From: Opitutia bacterium
GTDB taxonomy: Bacteria > Verrucomicrobiota > Verrucomicrobiia > Opitutales > Opitutaceae
Assembly (NCBI GenBank): GCA_016187925.1
Contig: JACPIS010000023.1
Span: 62,001 to 126,000, forward strand
DNA length: 64,000 bases
Direction of reading: 5' to 3'
Part shown: one piece after another, positions 26,911 to 36,008 of the stretch
How positions within the stretch are numbered: position 1 is the stretch's first letter
How the letters are laid out: every line of letters begins with the position of its first letter
Notes under the pieces: generated by a model
What the model saw: the letters and a program-made list of their open reading frames with translations, nothing else
Database searches by the model: none
What the model was told of the DNA's origin: nothing
Made by a program: the position numbers and the translations under genes

Positions 26911-28371
26911 TCAAAGCGCTGGATGCCGTGTGGTCCACTCGTGCGCCTGCTCGTAGGCGTGGGCGGCGGCGAGGAGGCTGGCTTCCTGGAACGGTTGGCC
27001 GATGAGCTGCAGGCCGATGGGCAGGCCGCCGGTCGTGAAGCCGCAGGGCACGCTCAGCGCGGGCAGGCCGGCGAGGTTCACGCCGATGGTGTAGATGTCG
27101 CAGAGGTAGAGCGCGAGCGGGTCGGATTTCTCGCCGAGCTTGAACGCTGGCACGGGGGACGTGGGCGTGAGCAGCGCGTCGATCTCGCGGAAGGCATGGA
27201 GGAAATCCTGCCGGATGAGCGTGCGGACCTTCTGGGCGCGCAGGTAATAGGCGTCGTAGTAACCGCTGCTGAGCACGTAGGTGCCGAGGATGATGCGGCG
27301 CTTCACCTCGGGGCCGAAACCCTCGGCACGCGACAGCGAGTAAAGGTCGATGGCGTCGGTCGCGGCCTTGGAGCGGTGGCCGTAGCGCACGCCGTCGTAG
27401 CGCGCGAGGTTCGACGACGCCTCGGCGGTGGCGATGATGTAGTAGGTGTCGAGGCAGTAGCGGGTGTGCGGCAGCGACACCTCCTTCACCTCGCAGCCGC
27501 GGTCGCGGTAGAACTTCACCGCGGCCTCCACGGCGGCGCCGACCTCGGGATCGAGGCCTTCGCCAAAATATTCCTTTGGGATGCCGAGCTTCCACGGGCC
27601 CCGGCGCTGCGCGAGCTCGCCGCGGTAGTCGGGCAAGTCGGTCTTGAACGACGTCGAGTCGAGCGGGTCGTGGCCGGCGATGGCCTGAAGCACGAGCGCC
27701 GTGTCCTCGACCGTGCGGCCGAAGGGCCCGATCTGGTCGAGCGACGACGCGAACGCCGCCAAGCCGTAGCGCGAGACGAGGCCGTAGGTGGGCTTGAGGC
27801 CGACTACGCCGCAGAGCGCCGCGGGCTGGCGGATCGAGCCGCCGGTGTCGGAGCCGAGCGTGGCGATGGCCGCGCCGGCTGCGAGCGCCGCCGCGCTGCC
27901 GCCCGACGAGCCGCCGGGCACGCGCGCGAGATCCCACGGGTTGGCGGTCGGATGGGAAGCGGAGTTCTCCGTCGACGAGCCCATGGCGAACTCGTCCATG
28001 TTCAACCGGCCCCAGACGACCGCGCCGGCGTCCTTCAGCTTGCGCGTGACGGTGGCGTCGTAGGGTGAGACGTAGTTCGCCAGCATCTTGCTCGAGGCCG
28101 TGAGCGGCTGGCCGGCGACGGCAATGATGTCCTTCAGGCCGACAGGAATGCCATCGAGCGGGCCGCGCGCCTGGCCGGCGGCGCGCCGGGCGTCGGAGGC
28201 GGCGGCCTGCGCGAGCGCGTCGGCGGTGTCGTAGGAATTGAAAGCTCGCACACGCGGCTCGACCGCCTGCGTGCGGGCCAGCACGGCCTGCATCAGCTCG
28301 ACGGCCGAGAGCTTTCCGGACGCGAGCAGCGCGGCGAGGGTGGCGAGCGGTTGATAAAACAGTTCGGACAT
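26911..28371 (-). CDS. gatA: Asp/Glu-tRNA amidotransferase subunit A
   Basis: Amidase subunit that releases ammonia from glutamine for GatB. 486 residues from ATG 28371 ([19 protein letters not shown]); the longer frame upstream reads into a dispersed repeat and is rejected. The catalytic Lys-cisSer-Ser triad is visible: Lys in [12 protein letters not shown], the serine-rich [14 protein letters not shown] loop and the [19 protein letters not shown] segment. It is ordered gatC, gatA, then GxxExxY and gatB on the minus strand. Confidence 0.95.
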   Translation of the reverse strand: MSELFYQPLATLAALLASGKLSAVELMQAVLARTQAVEPRVRAFNSYDTADALAQAAASDARRAAGQARGPLDGIPVGLKDIIAVAGQPLTASSKMLANYVSPYDATVTRKLKDAGAVVWGRLNMDEFAMGSSTENSASHPTANPWDLARVPGGSSGGSAAALAAGAAIATLGSDTGGSIRQPAALCGVVGLKPTYGLVSRYGLAAFASSLDQIGPFGRTVEDTALVLQAIAGHDPLDSTSFKTDLPDYRGELAQRRGPWKLGIPKEYFGEGLDPEVGAAVEAAVKFYRDRGCEVKEVSLPHTRYCLDTYYIIATAEASSNLARYDGVRYGHRSKAATDAIDLYSLSRAEGFGPEVKRRIILGTYVLSSGYYDAYYLRAQKVRTLIRQDFLHAFREIDALLTPTSPVPAFKLGEKSDPLALYLCDIYTIGVNLAGLPALSVPCGFTTGGLPIGLQLIGQPFQEASLLAAAHAYEQAHEWTTRHPAL

Positions 28372-28380
28372 CAGTGACGT

Positions 28381-28462
28381 GTCATTGCGAGGAGTCCACC
28401 GGACGACGAAGCAATCCATCTGACTGGATCGCCACGGCGGGCCTTGCCCGCCTCGCGATGAC
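28381..28462. repeat. GTCATTGCGAGG dispersed inverted repeat
   Basis: Starts GTCATTGCGAGGAG and ends CCTCGCGATGAC, with CGAAGCAATCC and GGATCGCCACG in the middle. This type of imperfect inverted repeat is seen between genes in many unrelated bacteria. It fills the gatA-gatC gap. Confidence 0.6.
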
Positions 28463-28473
28463 AAAGAGGGTTT

Positions 28474-28764
28474 TCATTCCACGACCTTCGGCACGCTGAT
28501 CATGTGTTCGCGCTGGGCGGGGGCGTTCTTCAGCGCCAGTTCGACCGGCAGGCCAGGGCACGCCACGTCGTCGGCCCAGACGTTCTCGACCGGGAAGGCA
28601 TGCGCCGTGGGCTCGACGCCGCTTACGTCCACCTTGCCGAGCTGCTCGATGTGGTGGAGCACGTCGCCCAGCTGGTGCGCGAACTTCGCCTTCTCCTCGG
28701 GCGTCAGCGCGAGCCGGGCGAGGCGGGCGACGTAGTCGATGTTGAGTTCCTGGGGCGATGACAT
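28474..28764 (-). CDS. gatC: Asp/Glu-tRNA amidotransferase subunit C
   Basis: Small stabilising subunit of GatCAB. 96 residues, the usual length. The typical start is MSSPQELNIDYVARLARLAL, then EEKAKFAHQLGDVLHHIEQL, a central VEPTAHAFPV segment and the C-terminal REHMISVPKVVE, which contacts GatA. The internal ATG at 28764 is preferred to a longer frame. First gene of the gat group, divergent from the P-II gene across 112 bp. Confidence 0.93.
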   Translation of the reverse strand: MSSPQELNIDYVARLARLALTPEEKAKFAHQLGDVLHHIEQLGKVDVSGVEPTAHAFPVENVWADDVACPGLPVELALKNAPAQREHMISVPKVVE

Positions 28765-28876
28765 GGTGACGGTGGCCCGCCAGCATGCGAAACCGGTTCG
28801 CCGCATGGCAACGGGCAAAACACGGACGTTGAGGATAATCTTGCCGCGGGCGAGCCGCTGGAGTGTCTTATGCGGC

Positions 28877-29215
28877 ATGAAGCTCGTCGTCGCCGTCATC
28901 CGCCCGTTCAAGCTCGAGGAGGTCAAGGAAACGCTGGCCCGCCTCGGGATCACCGGGTTGACCGTGCTCGAGGTCAAGAGTTTCGGCCGTCAGCGCGACA
29001 ACACCGAGGTCTACCGCGGCAGCGAATACACGGTGGACTACCAGGCGAAGCTGAAGGTCGAGTTCATGGTCACCGACGAGCAGAAGGACGCCGTGGTCAA
29101 GGCCGTCGTGGCCGCCGCGCAGACGGGCAAGACCGGCGACGGCCGCGTGTTCGTGGTGCCGGTCGACGAGATGGTGCGCATCCGCAACGGCGAGCAGCTC
29201 ACCACCGAATTTTGA
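28877..29215 (+). CDS. glnB: P-II nitrogen regulatory protein
   Basis: 112 residues, exactly the P-II length. The T-loop carries Q39, the uridylylation tyrosine Y51 (YRGSEYTVDYQAK) and K58; the B-loop reads TGKTGDGRVFVVPVDE and the C-loop VRIRNGEQ. P-II trimers bind ATP/ADP and 2-oxoglutarate and control nitrogen enzymes and transporters. No amtB or glnA is adjacent. Instead the gene ends 6 bp before a hydroxyproline epimerase gene, so it is probably cotranscribed with an amino-acid catabolic cluster whose end product is 2-oxoglutarate, a P-II ligand. Confidence 0.93.
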   Translation: MKLVVAVIRPFKLEEVKETLARLGITGLTVLEVKSFGRQRDNTEVYRGSEYTVDYQAKLKVEFMVTDEQKDAVVKAVVAAAQTGKTGDGRVFVVPVDEMVRIRNGEQLTTEF

Positions 29216-29221
29216 CGCGCC

Positions 29222-30154
29222 ATGCCGGCTCCGGCCCAGCGCATCCGCGTGGTCGACTCCCACACCGGGGGCGAGCCGACGCGATTGGTGCTCGAAGGCG
29301 GCCCCGACCTCGGCCGCGGGCCGCTCAGCGGGCGCGTGCAGGTTTTTCGGGAAAAATTCGACCGGTTCCGCTCGGCCGTCGTGAACGAGCCGCGCGGCTC
29401 CAACGTAATGGTCGGCGCGCTGCTGGTCGAGCCACACGAGCCGGGCTGCGCGTTCGGCGTGATCTTTTTCAACAACGTCGGCTACCTCGGCATGTGCGGA
29501 CACGGCACCATCGGGCTCGTCGTCGCGCTGGCGCGCCTCGGGCGCGTGGTACCCGGCGCCGTGCGCATCGACACGCCGGTCGGGCCGGTCGAGGCGGAGC
29601 TGCACGCCGATGGCAGCGTCTCCGTCGCCAACGTCCCCAGCTGGCGCCAGGCCGCGGGCGTGACCGTGACGGTGCCGGGCCTCGGCGCGGTGCGCGGTGA
29701 CGTGGCGTGGGGCGGCAACTGGTTTTTCCTCGTCGAAGAGCACGGCCAGCGGCTCGAGCTGGCCAACGTCGAGGTGTTGACCGACTACGCCTGGCGCGTG
29801 CGGCAGGCGGTCAACGCGCAGGGTTTTCCCGCGGTCGACCATGTGGAATTGTTTGCGCCGTCACTCACACCGGGCGTGCACAGCCGCAACTTCGTGCTTT
29901 GCCCCGGCAAGGCCTACGACCGCTCGCCGTGCGGCACGGGCACGAGCGCCAAGCTCGCGTGCCTCGCCGCCGCGGGCAAACTGGCCGAGGGCACCGAGTG
30001 GGTGCAGGAGAGCATCGTCGGCAGCATCTTCCGCGGACGCTATCGCCGCGACGGCGAGCGCATCGTGCCGACCATCACGGGCACCGCGCACGTGAGCGGG
30101 GAGGGCGTGTTGTTGCTCGACGCGGCCGATCCTTTTCGCTGGGGTATCCGTTGA
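29222..30154 (+). CDS. lhpA: 4-hydroxyproline 2-epimerase (proline racemase family)
   Basis: Converts trans-4-hydroxy-L-proline to cis-4-hydroxy-D-proline. 310 residues. The acid/base pair is C92 (GMCGHGTIG) and C237 ([10 protein letters not shown]); both Cys are kept, as in racemases and epimerases and unlike the Ser/Cys or Thr dehydratases. [11 protein letters not shown] is the family start. The next gene, an FAD oxidase, begins 1 bp after its stop and the rest of the pathway follows, which supports hydroxyproline rather than proline. Confidence 0.92.
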   Translation: MPAPAQRIRVVDSHTGGEPTRLVLEGGPDLGRGPLSGRVQVFREKFDRFRSAVVNEPRGSNVMVGALLVEPHEPGCAFGVIFFNNVGYLGMCGHGTIGLVVALARLGRVVPGAVRIDTPVGPVEAELHADGSVSVANVPSWRQAAGVTVTVPGLGAVRGDVAWGGNWFFLVEEHGQRLELANVEVLTDYAWRVRQAVNAQGFPAVDHVELFAPSLTPGVHSRNFVLCPGKAYDRSPCGTGTSAKLACLAAAGKLAEGTEWVQESIVGSIFRGRYRRDGERIVPTITGTAHVSGEGVLLLDAADPFRWGIR

Positions 30155-30155
30155 T

Positions 30156-31418
30156 ATGAGCAAGCCGCGTTCGGTCATCATCTGTGGCGGAGGCATCGTC
30201 GGCCTCAGCACTGCGTATTATCTCGCCCGCGAGGGTTTCAAAGTGACGCTCCTCGAGCGCAACGCCGAGGGCGCCGATTCGTGCGCGCACGGCAGCGCCG
30301 GCTACATCTCGCCGAGCCACGTCATTCCGCTCTGCGCGCCAGGCATGGTTTGGAAGGGCCTCAAGTGGATGATGAGTTCGCGCAGCCCGTTCTACATCAA
30401 GCCGCGCCTCGACACCGATCTCATCCGCTGGGGCCTGATCTTCGCGCGCCACTGCAACCCGTCGTACATGCGGCAGGCGGCGCCCGTCCTGCGCGACCTC
30501 TGCCTCGGCGGGCGCAAGCTCTACGTCGAACTCGCCGACATCACCGGCAACGCTTTTGAGCTGAAGACCGAGGGCCTGCTCGACCTCTGCAAGAGCCAGG
30601 AAGCGCTCGACCACGAGGCGCACGGGCACGTTGCCCTGGCCAACTCGCTCGGCGTGGAGGCCCGCGTGCTCGACGCCAAGCAGACCGCCGCCCTCGAACC
30701 GGGCGTGCGCATGGACATCGCCGGCTCCGTCTATTTTCCCATCGACGCGCACATCACGCCGCGCAAGTTCGCCCCCGCGATCACGGCGCTGCTCAAGGAT
30801 ATGGGCGTGAAATTCCACTGGAACACCAGCGTGTACGGCTGGCGCTCCGAGGGCGGCCGCATCGCCGGCGTGCAGACGACGGCCGGCGATCTCGTCGCCG
30901 ACGAATACGTGCTCACGGGCGGCTCGTGGTCGCCGTCGATGGTGGCCGGCCTGGGCATCCGCCTCCCGATGCAGCCGGGCAAGGGCTACAACCTCACCCT
31001 CGAGAAGCCGCGCTTCAAGCTGACCAAGTCCATGATCCTCACCGAGCGCCGCGTGGCCATCACGCCCATCGGCGAGCGGCTGAGCTTCGGCGGCACGATG
31101 GAACTGAGTGGCCACAGCGACAACGTGCGCCCCGAGCGCATCGAGCAGATCATCGCCGCGGCGAAGTTCTACCTGCCCGAGTTCACCGACCAGGATTTCG
31201 CCGGTATCAAGCCGTGGTTCGGCTACCGCCCCGTCTCGCCCGACGGCCTGCCCTACATCGGCCGTTTCGGCCGCCACCAGAACCTCACCGCCGCGTGCGG
31301 CCACGCGATGCTCGGCCTCACGATGGCCCCCATCAGCGGCCTGCTCGTCTCCGAGATCCTCACCGGCCGCCAGCCGAGCGTCGACCTCGCGATGCTGAAT
31401 CCTGACCGGTATGCGTGA
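30156..31418 (+). CDS. FAD D-amino-acid dehydrogenase, likely D-hydroxyproline oxidising
   Basis: 420 residues, DadA/DAO family. The N-terminal dinucleotide fold is SVIICGGGIVGLSTAYYLAREG with the acidic strand end LLERN; the C-terminal substrate/FAD segment is WFGYRPVSPDGLPYIGR...GHAMLGLTMAP. In hydroxyproline clusters this enzyme oxidises cis-4-hydroxy-D-proline to 1-pyrroline-4-hydroxy-2-carboxylate (HypO in Sinorhizobium). It is 1 bp downstream of the epimerase. A D-amino-acid dehydrogenase of broader range is the alternative. Confidence 0.9.
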   Translation: MSKPRSVIICGGGIVGLSTAYYLAREGFKVTLLERNAEGADSCAHGSAGYISPSHVIPLCAPGMVWKGLKWMMSSRSPFYIKPRLDTDLIRWGLIFARHCNPSYMRQAAPVLRDLCLGGRKLYVELADITGNAFELKTEGLLDLCKSQEALDHEAHGHVALANSLGVEARVLDAKQTAALEPGVRMDIAGSVYFPIDAHITPRKFAPAITALLKDMGVKFHWNTSVYGWRSEGGRIAGVQTTAGDLVADEYVLTGGSWSPSMVAGLGIRLPMQPGKGYNLTLEKPRFKLTKSMILTERRVAITPIGERLSFGGTMELSGHSDNVRPERIEQIIAAAKFYLPEFTDQDFAGIKPWFGYRPVSPDGLPYIGRFGRHQNLTAACGHAMLGLTMAPISGLLVSEILTGRQPSVDLAMLNPDRYA

Positions 31419-31421
31419 ACG

Positions 31422-31473
31422 GGAGGGCCCACGTCCCCGTGGGCCGCGCGGCCCGGCAGGAGCCGGGCCCTCC
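31422..31473. repeat. head-to-head REP-like pair, GGAGGG family
   Basis: Left hairpin GGAGGGCCCACG-TCCC-CGTGGGCCGC, right hairpin its inverse with a different stem (CCCGGC/GCCGGG) ending GGGCCCTCC. The stems differ but both pair perfectly, and flanks and loops are conserved. It lies 3 bp after the oxidase stop. Confidence 0.75.
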
Positions 31474-31492
31474 ACCCGAAACTGCACTTGCG

Positions 31493-31573
31493 TGTCATTC
31501 TGAGCGCAGCGAAGAATCCACGTCGTCGAGCGCGGCGCCCTGCTTCTTTGGATTCGCTGTGCTCAGAATGACA
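31493..31573. repeat. TGTCATTCTGAGC dispersed inverted repeat
   Basis: Starts TGTCATTCTGAGCGCAGCG and ends GTGCTCAGAATGACA, with GAAGAATCC / GGATTCG inside. A second copy is at 47832-47919. Confidence 0.65.
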
Positions 31574-31647
31574 GTCACCGAAAATTCATTTTCCCATGCT
31601 AACCCCGACCGCGACGCGTAAATTAGAGGGTTCGTTTTGCGATGCGT

Positions 31648-31674
31648 CGCGGCTCACCGGGAGGTGAGCCCTCC
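31648..31674 (-). repeat. REP-like hairpin, GGAGGG family
   Basis: On the minus strand: GGAGGGCTCACC, loop TCCC, GGTGAGCCGCG. Identical in stem to the right half of the element at 32609-32658. With the two preceding repeats it accounts for most of the 294 bp gap before the deaminase gene. Confidence 0.65.
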
Positions 31675-31712
31675 ACCAGAACGACCGACGTCGGAAATCC
31701 ATTCCTACCCCT

Positions 31713-32606
31713 ATGCACTGGAAAGGCGTCATTCCTGCGGTCACGACCAACCTCAAGGCCGACCTGTCGGTCGACCACGCTGCGTTCGGGGCGCATTGCC
31801 GCTGGCTGGTCGACGCCGGTTGCACCGGTCTCGTGGTCGGCGGTTCGCTCGGCGAGGCTGCGACGCTCACGTTCGACGAGAAGATCGCCCTCGTGCGCAC
31901 CGCCGTCGAGGCCGCGGGCAAGCGCGCGCCCGTGGCGCTGGGCATTGCCGCGCTCAGCACGGCCGAGGCCGTCGCGCTGGCCCGGACCGCCGGGTCGGCT
32001 GGCGCGCAGGGCCTGATGGTGCTGCCGCCCTACGTCTATTCGAGCGACTGGCGCGAGATGAAGGCGCATGTTGGCGCAGTCATCGCGGCGACCAAGCTCT
32101 CCTGCCTGCTCTACAACAATCCGCCGGCCTACAAGACGGACTTCCTGCCCGGGCAGATTGCTGAGCTGGCGACGGAGCACGCCAATCTCCACGCCGTGAA
32201 GGAATCGAGCGGCGACGTCCGCCGCGTGACGGCCATCCGCGCCCTCTGCGGCCGGCGGCTCGACATTCTCGTCGGCATGGACGATGCGATCGTCGAAGGC
32301 GTCTACGCTGGCGCGGTCGGTTGGATCGCGGGTTTGGTGAACGCGTTCCCCGAGGAGAGTGTGGCGCTGTTCGATTACGCCAGCCGGGGCGACAAGGCCC
32401 GCGCGCACGCGCTCTACTCGTGGTTCCTGCCGTTGCTGCGGCTCGATACGGTGCCGAAATTCGTCCAACTCATCAAATGGGTGCAGGCCGAGGTCGGTCG
32501 CGGCACGCCGTTCGTCCGTCCGCCGCGCCTGCCGTTGGACGGTGCGGATCTGGAGCTGGCAAAAGCGGTGCTCGCTAAGGCGCTGAAGGAGCGGCCGAGG
32601 CTTTGA
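31713..32606 (+). CDS. lhpC: DapA-family lyase, 1-pyrroline-4-hydroxy-2-carboxylate deaminase
   Basis: 297 residues, TIM-barrel DapA/NAL family. The Schiff-base lysine is K163 in HAVKESSGD and the conserved tyrosine is Y134 in LLYNNPP; the substrate-carboxylate loop is GGSLGEAATL at residues 43-52. In hydroxyproline pathways this enzyme deaminates and dehydrates 1-pyrroline-4-hydroxy-2-carboxylate to 2-oxoglutarate semialdehyde. Its neighbours, the epimerase and oxidase upstream and an aldehyde dehydrogenase downstream, make this function more likely than dihydrodipicolinate synthase. Confidence 0.9.
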   Translation: MHWKGVIPAVTTNLKADLSVDHAAFGAHCRWLVDAGCTGLVVGGSLGEAATLTFDEKIALVRTAVEAAGKRAPVALGIAALSTAEAVALARTAGSAGAQGLMVLPPYVYSSDWREMKAHVGAVIAATKLSCLLYNNPPAYKTDFLPGQIAELATEHANLHAVKESSGDVRRVTAIRALCGRRLDILVGMDDAIVEGVYAGAVGWIAGLVNAFPEESVALFDYASRGDKARAHALYSWFLPLLRLDTVPKFVQLIKWVQAEVGRGTPFVRPPRLPLDGADLELAKAVLAKALKERPRL

Positions 32607-32608
32607 TT

Positions 32609-32658
32609 GGATGGCCCGTCTCCTGACGGGCCGCGGCTCACCGGGAGGTGAGCCCTCC
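32609..32658. repeat. head-to-head REP-like pair
   Basis: GGATGGCCCGTC-TCCT-GACGGGCCGCGG followed by the inverse of GGAGGGCTCACC-TCCC-GGTGAGCC. Both stems are perfect and the two halves share a central CCGCGG. Confidence 0.7.
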
Positions 32659-32717
32659 AACGCGGGGGCTGCGCCTGTGGGTCCTGTGGCGCGCATTACG
32701 CCAAAAAGAACGTTCTG

Positions 32718-32741
32718 GCGGGGGCGGCGACCCCGCCCTAC
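32718..32741 (-). repeat. REP-like hairpin, GTAGGGCGGGGTC family
   Basis: On the minus strand GTAGGGCGGGGTC...CCCCGCC. A relative lies at 60440-60465. Confidence 0.5.
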
Positions 32742-32770
32742 AAAGTGCAACCCCAAGAAATTACCCACGC

Positions 32771-34357
32771 ATGAAACCTGACGGCGCTTCGCTCATTGGC
32801 TTTGGTTCCGGCTCGCCCGGTGGCGCGACCTTCCGCGCCTTCAACCCCGTCAAGGATGCGGCCATCGAGCCGCTCTTCGATTCGGCCACGCTGGACGATG
32901 TCGCGCGCGCCGCGCTGCTCGCCACGGCGGCGGCACCGGTGCTGGCCCGGCTCTCCGGCGCGGAGCGCAGCCACTTTCTCCAATCCATCGCCGACAAGCT
33001 CGAGATGAACGCCGTCGCGCTCGCCGAGCGCGCCACGCAGGAGACGGCGCTGCCGTTGCCGCGTTGCACGAGCGAAATCGCGCGCACCGTCGGCCAGCTG
33101 CGGCTTTACGGCGCGGCCGCGGAGCGCGGCGACTGGCTCGATGCCCGCATCGAGACGGCGCAGCCCGAGCGCCAGCCGCTGCCGAAGCCCGACCACCGTT
33201 CGATGCTCCGGCCGCTCGGTCCGGTGCTGGTGTTCGGTTCCAGCAATTTCCCCTTCGCCTACTCGGTGGCGGGCGGCGATACGGCGTCGGCCTTCGCGGC
33301 CGGCTGCCCGGTGATCGTCAAGGCCCACCCGGCGCACCCGGGCACGAGCGAACTCGTCGGCCGCCTGATCCTGCAGGCGGTGAAGGAACACAAGCTGCCC
33401 GAGGGCACGTTCTCACTGCTGTTCGACGCGGGCTTCGAAATCGGGCAGGCGCTGGTGAAGCACCCGCTCATCAAGGCCGTGGGCTTCACCGGCTCGCTGC
33501 GCGGCGGCCGGATGCTGGCGGATCTCGCCGCGGCGCGGCCCGAGCCGATCCCGGTCTACGCCGAGATGGGCAGCATCAATCCGGTGTTCATCCTGCCCGG
33601 CGCGCTCGCCGAGCGGCGGGCGGCCTTGGTGGAAGGCTTGCATAGCTCCGCGATGGTGGGCGTCGGACAATTCTGCACCAACCCCGGCGTGATCGTGCTG
33701 CGGCGGTCGGCGGAAGCCGAGCTGTTCGTCAAGGAACTGGCCGCGCGCCTGACCGCCACGCCGGAGGGCGTGATGCTGACGCCCGGCATCCGGAAGAATT
33801 TCGTGGCCGGCACCGATGGGCGCGCCCATGTGCCGGGCGTGAAGGTCGTCGCGCTGGCCGCGTCGGACGCCGCCTGCGGCGCCGCGCCGGTGTGGTTCGA
33901 GACGGATGCGCTCAACTTCCTCGGCACCCACTCGCTGGCGGAGGAGATTTTCGGTCCCAGCTCGCTGATCGTCTGGTGCAAGGACCGGGCGCAGATGCTC
34001 ACCGTGGCACGCAGCCTTGAAGGCAGCCTGACGGCCACGCTGCACGCCGGCGGCACCGAGGCGAAGGAGCAGGGCGACTTGGTCGACGTGCTCGCGGCCA
34101 AGGCCGGGCGCGTGATTCTCAATGGCTGGCCGACGGGGCTGGAGGTCAGCCACGCCACCGTGCATGGCGGCCCGTATCCGGCCACGAGCGACGGCGGGCG
34201 CAGCACCTCGGTCGGCACCCGCGCGCTCCACCGCTGGGCGCGGCTGGTGTGCTATCAGAATTTTTCCGACGACCTGCTGCCGCCCGAACTGCAGAACGCC
34301 AACCCGCGTGGTCTGCAGCGGCTCGTGAACGGCAAGTGGACGAGCGCGGCCGTGTAG
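32771..34357 (+). CDS. lhpG: 2-oxoglutarate semialdehyde dehydrogenase
   Basis: NAD(P)-dependent aldehyde dehydrogenase that completes hydroxyproline breakdown to 2-oxoglutarate. 528 residues from ATG 32771, consistent with the KGSA dehydrogenase group. General-base E265 (VYAEMGSINP), nucleophile C302 (GVGQFCTNPG) and the cofactor-fold motif GFTGSLRGG at 239-247 are present. The late LNGWPTGLEVSHATVHGGPYPAT segment is typical of the keto-acid semialdehyde subgroup. Separated from the lyase gene by 164 bp of REP-like repeats. Confidence 0.92.
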   Translation: MKPDGASLIGFGSGSPGGATFRAFNPVKDAAIEPLFDSATLDDVARAALLATAAAPVLARLSGAERSHFLQSIADKLEMNAVALAERATQETALPLPRCTSEIARTVGQLRLYGAAAERGDWLDARIETAQPERQPLPKPDHRSMLRPLGPVLVFGSSNFPFAYSVAGGDTASAFAAGCPVIVKAHPAHPGTSELVGRLILQAVKEHKLPEGTFSLLFDAGFEIGQALVKHPLIKAVGFTGSLRGGRMLADLAAARPEPIPVYAEMGSINPVFILPGALAERRAALVEGLHSSAMVGVGQFCTNPGVIVLRRSAEAELFVKELAARLTATPEGVMLTPGIRKNFVAGTDGRAHVPGVKVVALAASDAACGAAPVWFETDALNFLGTHSLAEEIFGPSSLIVWCKDRAQMLTVARSLEGSLTATLHAGGTEAKEQGDLVDVLAAKAGRVILNGWPTGLEVSHATVHGGPYPATSDGGRSTSVGTRALHRWARLVCYQNFSDDLLPPELQNANPRGLQRLVNGKWTSAAV

Positions 34358-34479
34358 TTGATCACGCAGAGGCGCAACGGGCGCGCTGGCCGAGGGCGCG
34401 GTCTGACCGGCTGGCCGTTCGGCCACTGTCTGGCTTCTTGCTTTGGCCCGGGGGGCTGCTATCTCTCGGCCTTCCTCCC

Positions 34480-35568
34480 ATGGCAGACTTTCCCAAGCCG
34501 CCTTCCAAACCCCAGCTCGTCCTCGCGAGCAAAGCCCATCTGGTCGCCAAGGCGGAGGAGAGGGAAAAGCAGCTGCAGCAGCGGACCGAGGAGCTGGCCG
34601 AGCTGGAAAAGCAGCTGCACGAGCAGCAGGAAGAACTCGAGGCCCGGCGGATCGAGACGGAGAACAAGTCCCGGGCGTTGGTCGAGAGCGAGCTGCTGTT
34701 TAAGAACCAAAAGCTGCTTTACCAAAAACAGTTTGCCCAGCTGATGGACCAGAAGGAACTGGCGAAGCTGCGCGACGACCTGCTGAAGAAGGAAGAATTT
34801 CTCCAACAGACCGAGAAGCGCCTGAACGACCAGTTCTCCACGCGGGAGCGCGAGCTGGACAAGCGCGAGGCCTGGGTTTCCGCCGAGCACGAGAAGGCGA
34901 CGCTCGTCGGGAGCCGCCGGCTGCAGGCCATCGTCTTCACCGATGTCGTCAGCTACTCCGCCCTGATGCAGGCCGACGAGGGCCTGACCATCCAGAAGGT
35001 GCGGGCGGACCTGCAGCGCATGCAGACCGAGGGCAAGGCGCAGGGCGGGATGCTCATCAACACGATGGGCGACGGCATGCTCATGATTTTCCCGAGCGCG
35101 ATCCAGGCGGTGCGCTTCTCGCTCGGCATGCAGCGGACCTTCAATCTCTCCGTCGGCACCGACGGCCTGCGGCATCGCTTCGGCATTCACATCGCCGACG
35201 TGGCGCTGCTGCCCGACGGCGGCATCGCGGGGGACGGCGTGAACATCGCCTCGCGGCTCGAATCGAAGGCGCCGAACGGCGGCATCTGCCTCAGCCTGGT
35301 CGTCTACACCCTCGTGAAGGGCAAGCTGCACCTGCCGCCGAGCAGCATGGAGGAAGTCGCGCTCAAGAACATCGCGGAGCCGATGCCCGTCTACAAATAC
35401 ACTCGGGAAGCGATCCTTTCGATGGCCGATCCCAGCGGCTCCACGCCGCAGATTCCCGTGGAGGAAGAGCGCACCATGCCGCCGTTCGCTTTCACCGCCG
35501 CGCGGGCCGGCGGCGGCAGCAGCGCGCCGGGATTCGGGAATCCTTCGACGCCGCCGATAGGGCAGTAA
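34480..35568 (+). CDS. class III nucleotide cyclase with N-terminal coiled coil
   Basis: 362 residues. Residues about 18-140 form a long charged helix (EEREKQLQQRTEELAELEKQ), and about 147-330 form a class III cyclase homology domain. Metal aspartates D155 (IVFTDVVSYS) and D198 (NTMGDGMLMIF) and transition-state N255/R259 (GVNIASRLES) are present. The two usual purine-selecting positions differ: Asn at 194 where Lys is typical, Gly at 248 where Asp is typical. No membrane segment; a proline/glycine-rich C-terminal tail follows. It probably makes cAMP, but nucleotide choice is open. The start at ATG 34480 avoids a long non-homologous leader. Confidence 0.85.
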   Translation: MADFPKPPSKPQLVLASKAHLVAKAEEREKQLQQRTEELAELEKQLHEQQEELEARRIETENKSRALVESELLFKNQKLLYQKQFAQLMDQKELAKLRDDLLKKEEFLQQTEKRLNDQFSTRERELDKREAWVSAEHEKATLVGSRRLQAIVFTDVVSYSALMQADEGLTIQKVRADLQRMQTEGKAQGGMLINTMGDGMLMIFPSAIQAVRFSLGMQRTFNLSVGTDGLRHRFGIHIADVALLPDGGIAGDGVNIASRLESKAPNGGICLSLVVYTLVKGKLHLPPSSMEEVALKNIAEPMPVYKYTREAILSMADPSGSTPQIPVEEERTMPPFAFTAARAGGGSSAPGFGNPSTPPIGQ

Positions 35569-36008
35569 AGCGGGCGGCCAGCTGAAGCGGCTCATCCGGA
35601 GGATTCGCCCTACCGGGGCGAGGTAGCGCGCGGTGTTCGAGCCGGATTTGTTTCGGCCACGAAAAACACACAAATGCTTTGCCGGCGCGGGAGCGATGAT
35701 CGCGCGGCGATAACCGCCAGCGAGTGCCGTTGGCCGTCGGAGTTTTGTGCCATTTTGTGGCTGACACCTGCTTTGGCTTGGGCGCGAGCGAGCTCGCTGC
35801 TTACGGCTCGATGACACTAGCGAAAGATTCCGGCGATCGCGGGTGGAACGCGTTGACCTCAACGCGTTCGCCAATGAGCGCATTGGGTCAATGCGCTCCA
35901 CCTTGCGGCGTACTCGCGATATGGCCGATGGGCGCTGCTTGTCGCTCGGGGATTTGTCGGGCCTGAACTTGTGTCGGGCCGAGCCGAGGCTCGACGCGAG
36001 GTCGAGCC
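35569..36008. other. 440 bp intergenic region packed with repeats
   Basis: I see no gene. It contains a GTAGGGCGA-family hairpin (35589-35613, minus), a segment with CACGAAAAACACACAAA and TTTTGTGCCATTTTGTGG, a GCGCGAGCGAGCTCGC palindrome (about 35782-35797) whose relative is near 63501, the third double-hairpin REP (35842-35902), and the start of a GGCTCGAC hairpin. Confidence 0.6.
35842..35902. repeat. double-hairpin REP element, third copy
   Basis: GGTGGA, stem AACGCGTTGA/TCAACGCGTT, spacer, stem GCGCATTG/CAATGCGC, TCCACC. The two stem types seen beside the RAYT gene (CATTGA and CGTTG) have swapped sides here, showing the halves are exchangeable modules. Confidence 0.8.

Noticed and set aside
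28381-28462. Possible CRISPR or tRNA-like structure between gatA and gatC
   Set aside because: Single imperfect inverted repeat of the widespread GTCATTGCGAGG type, with no repeat-spacer array and no cloverleaf.
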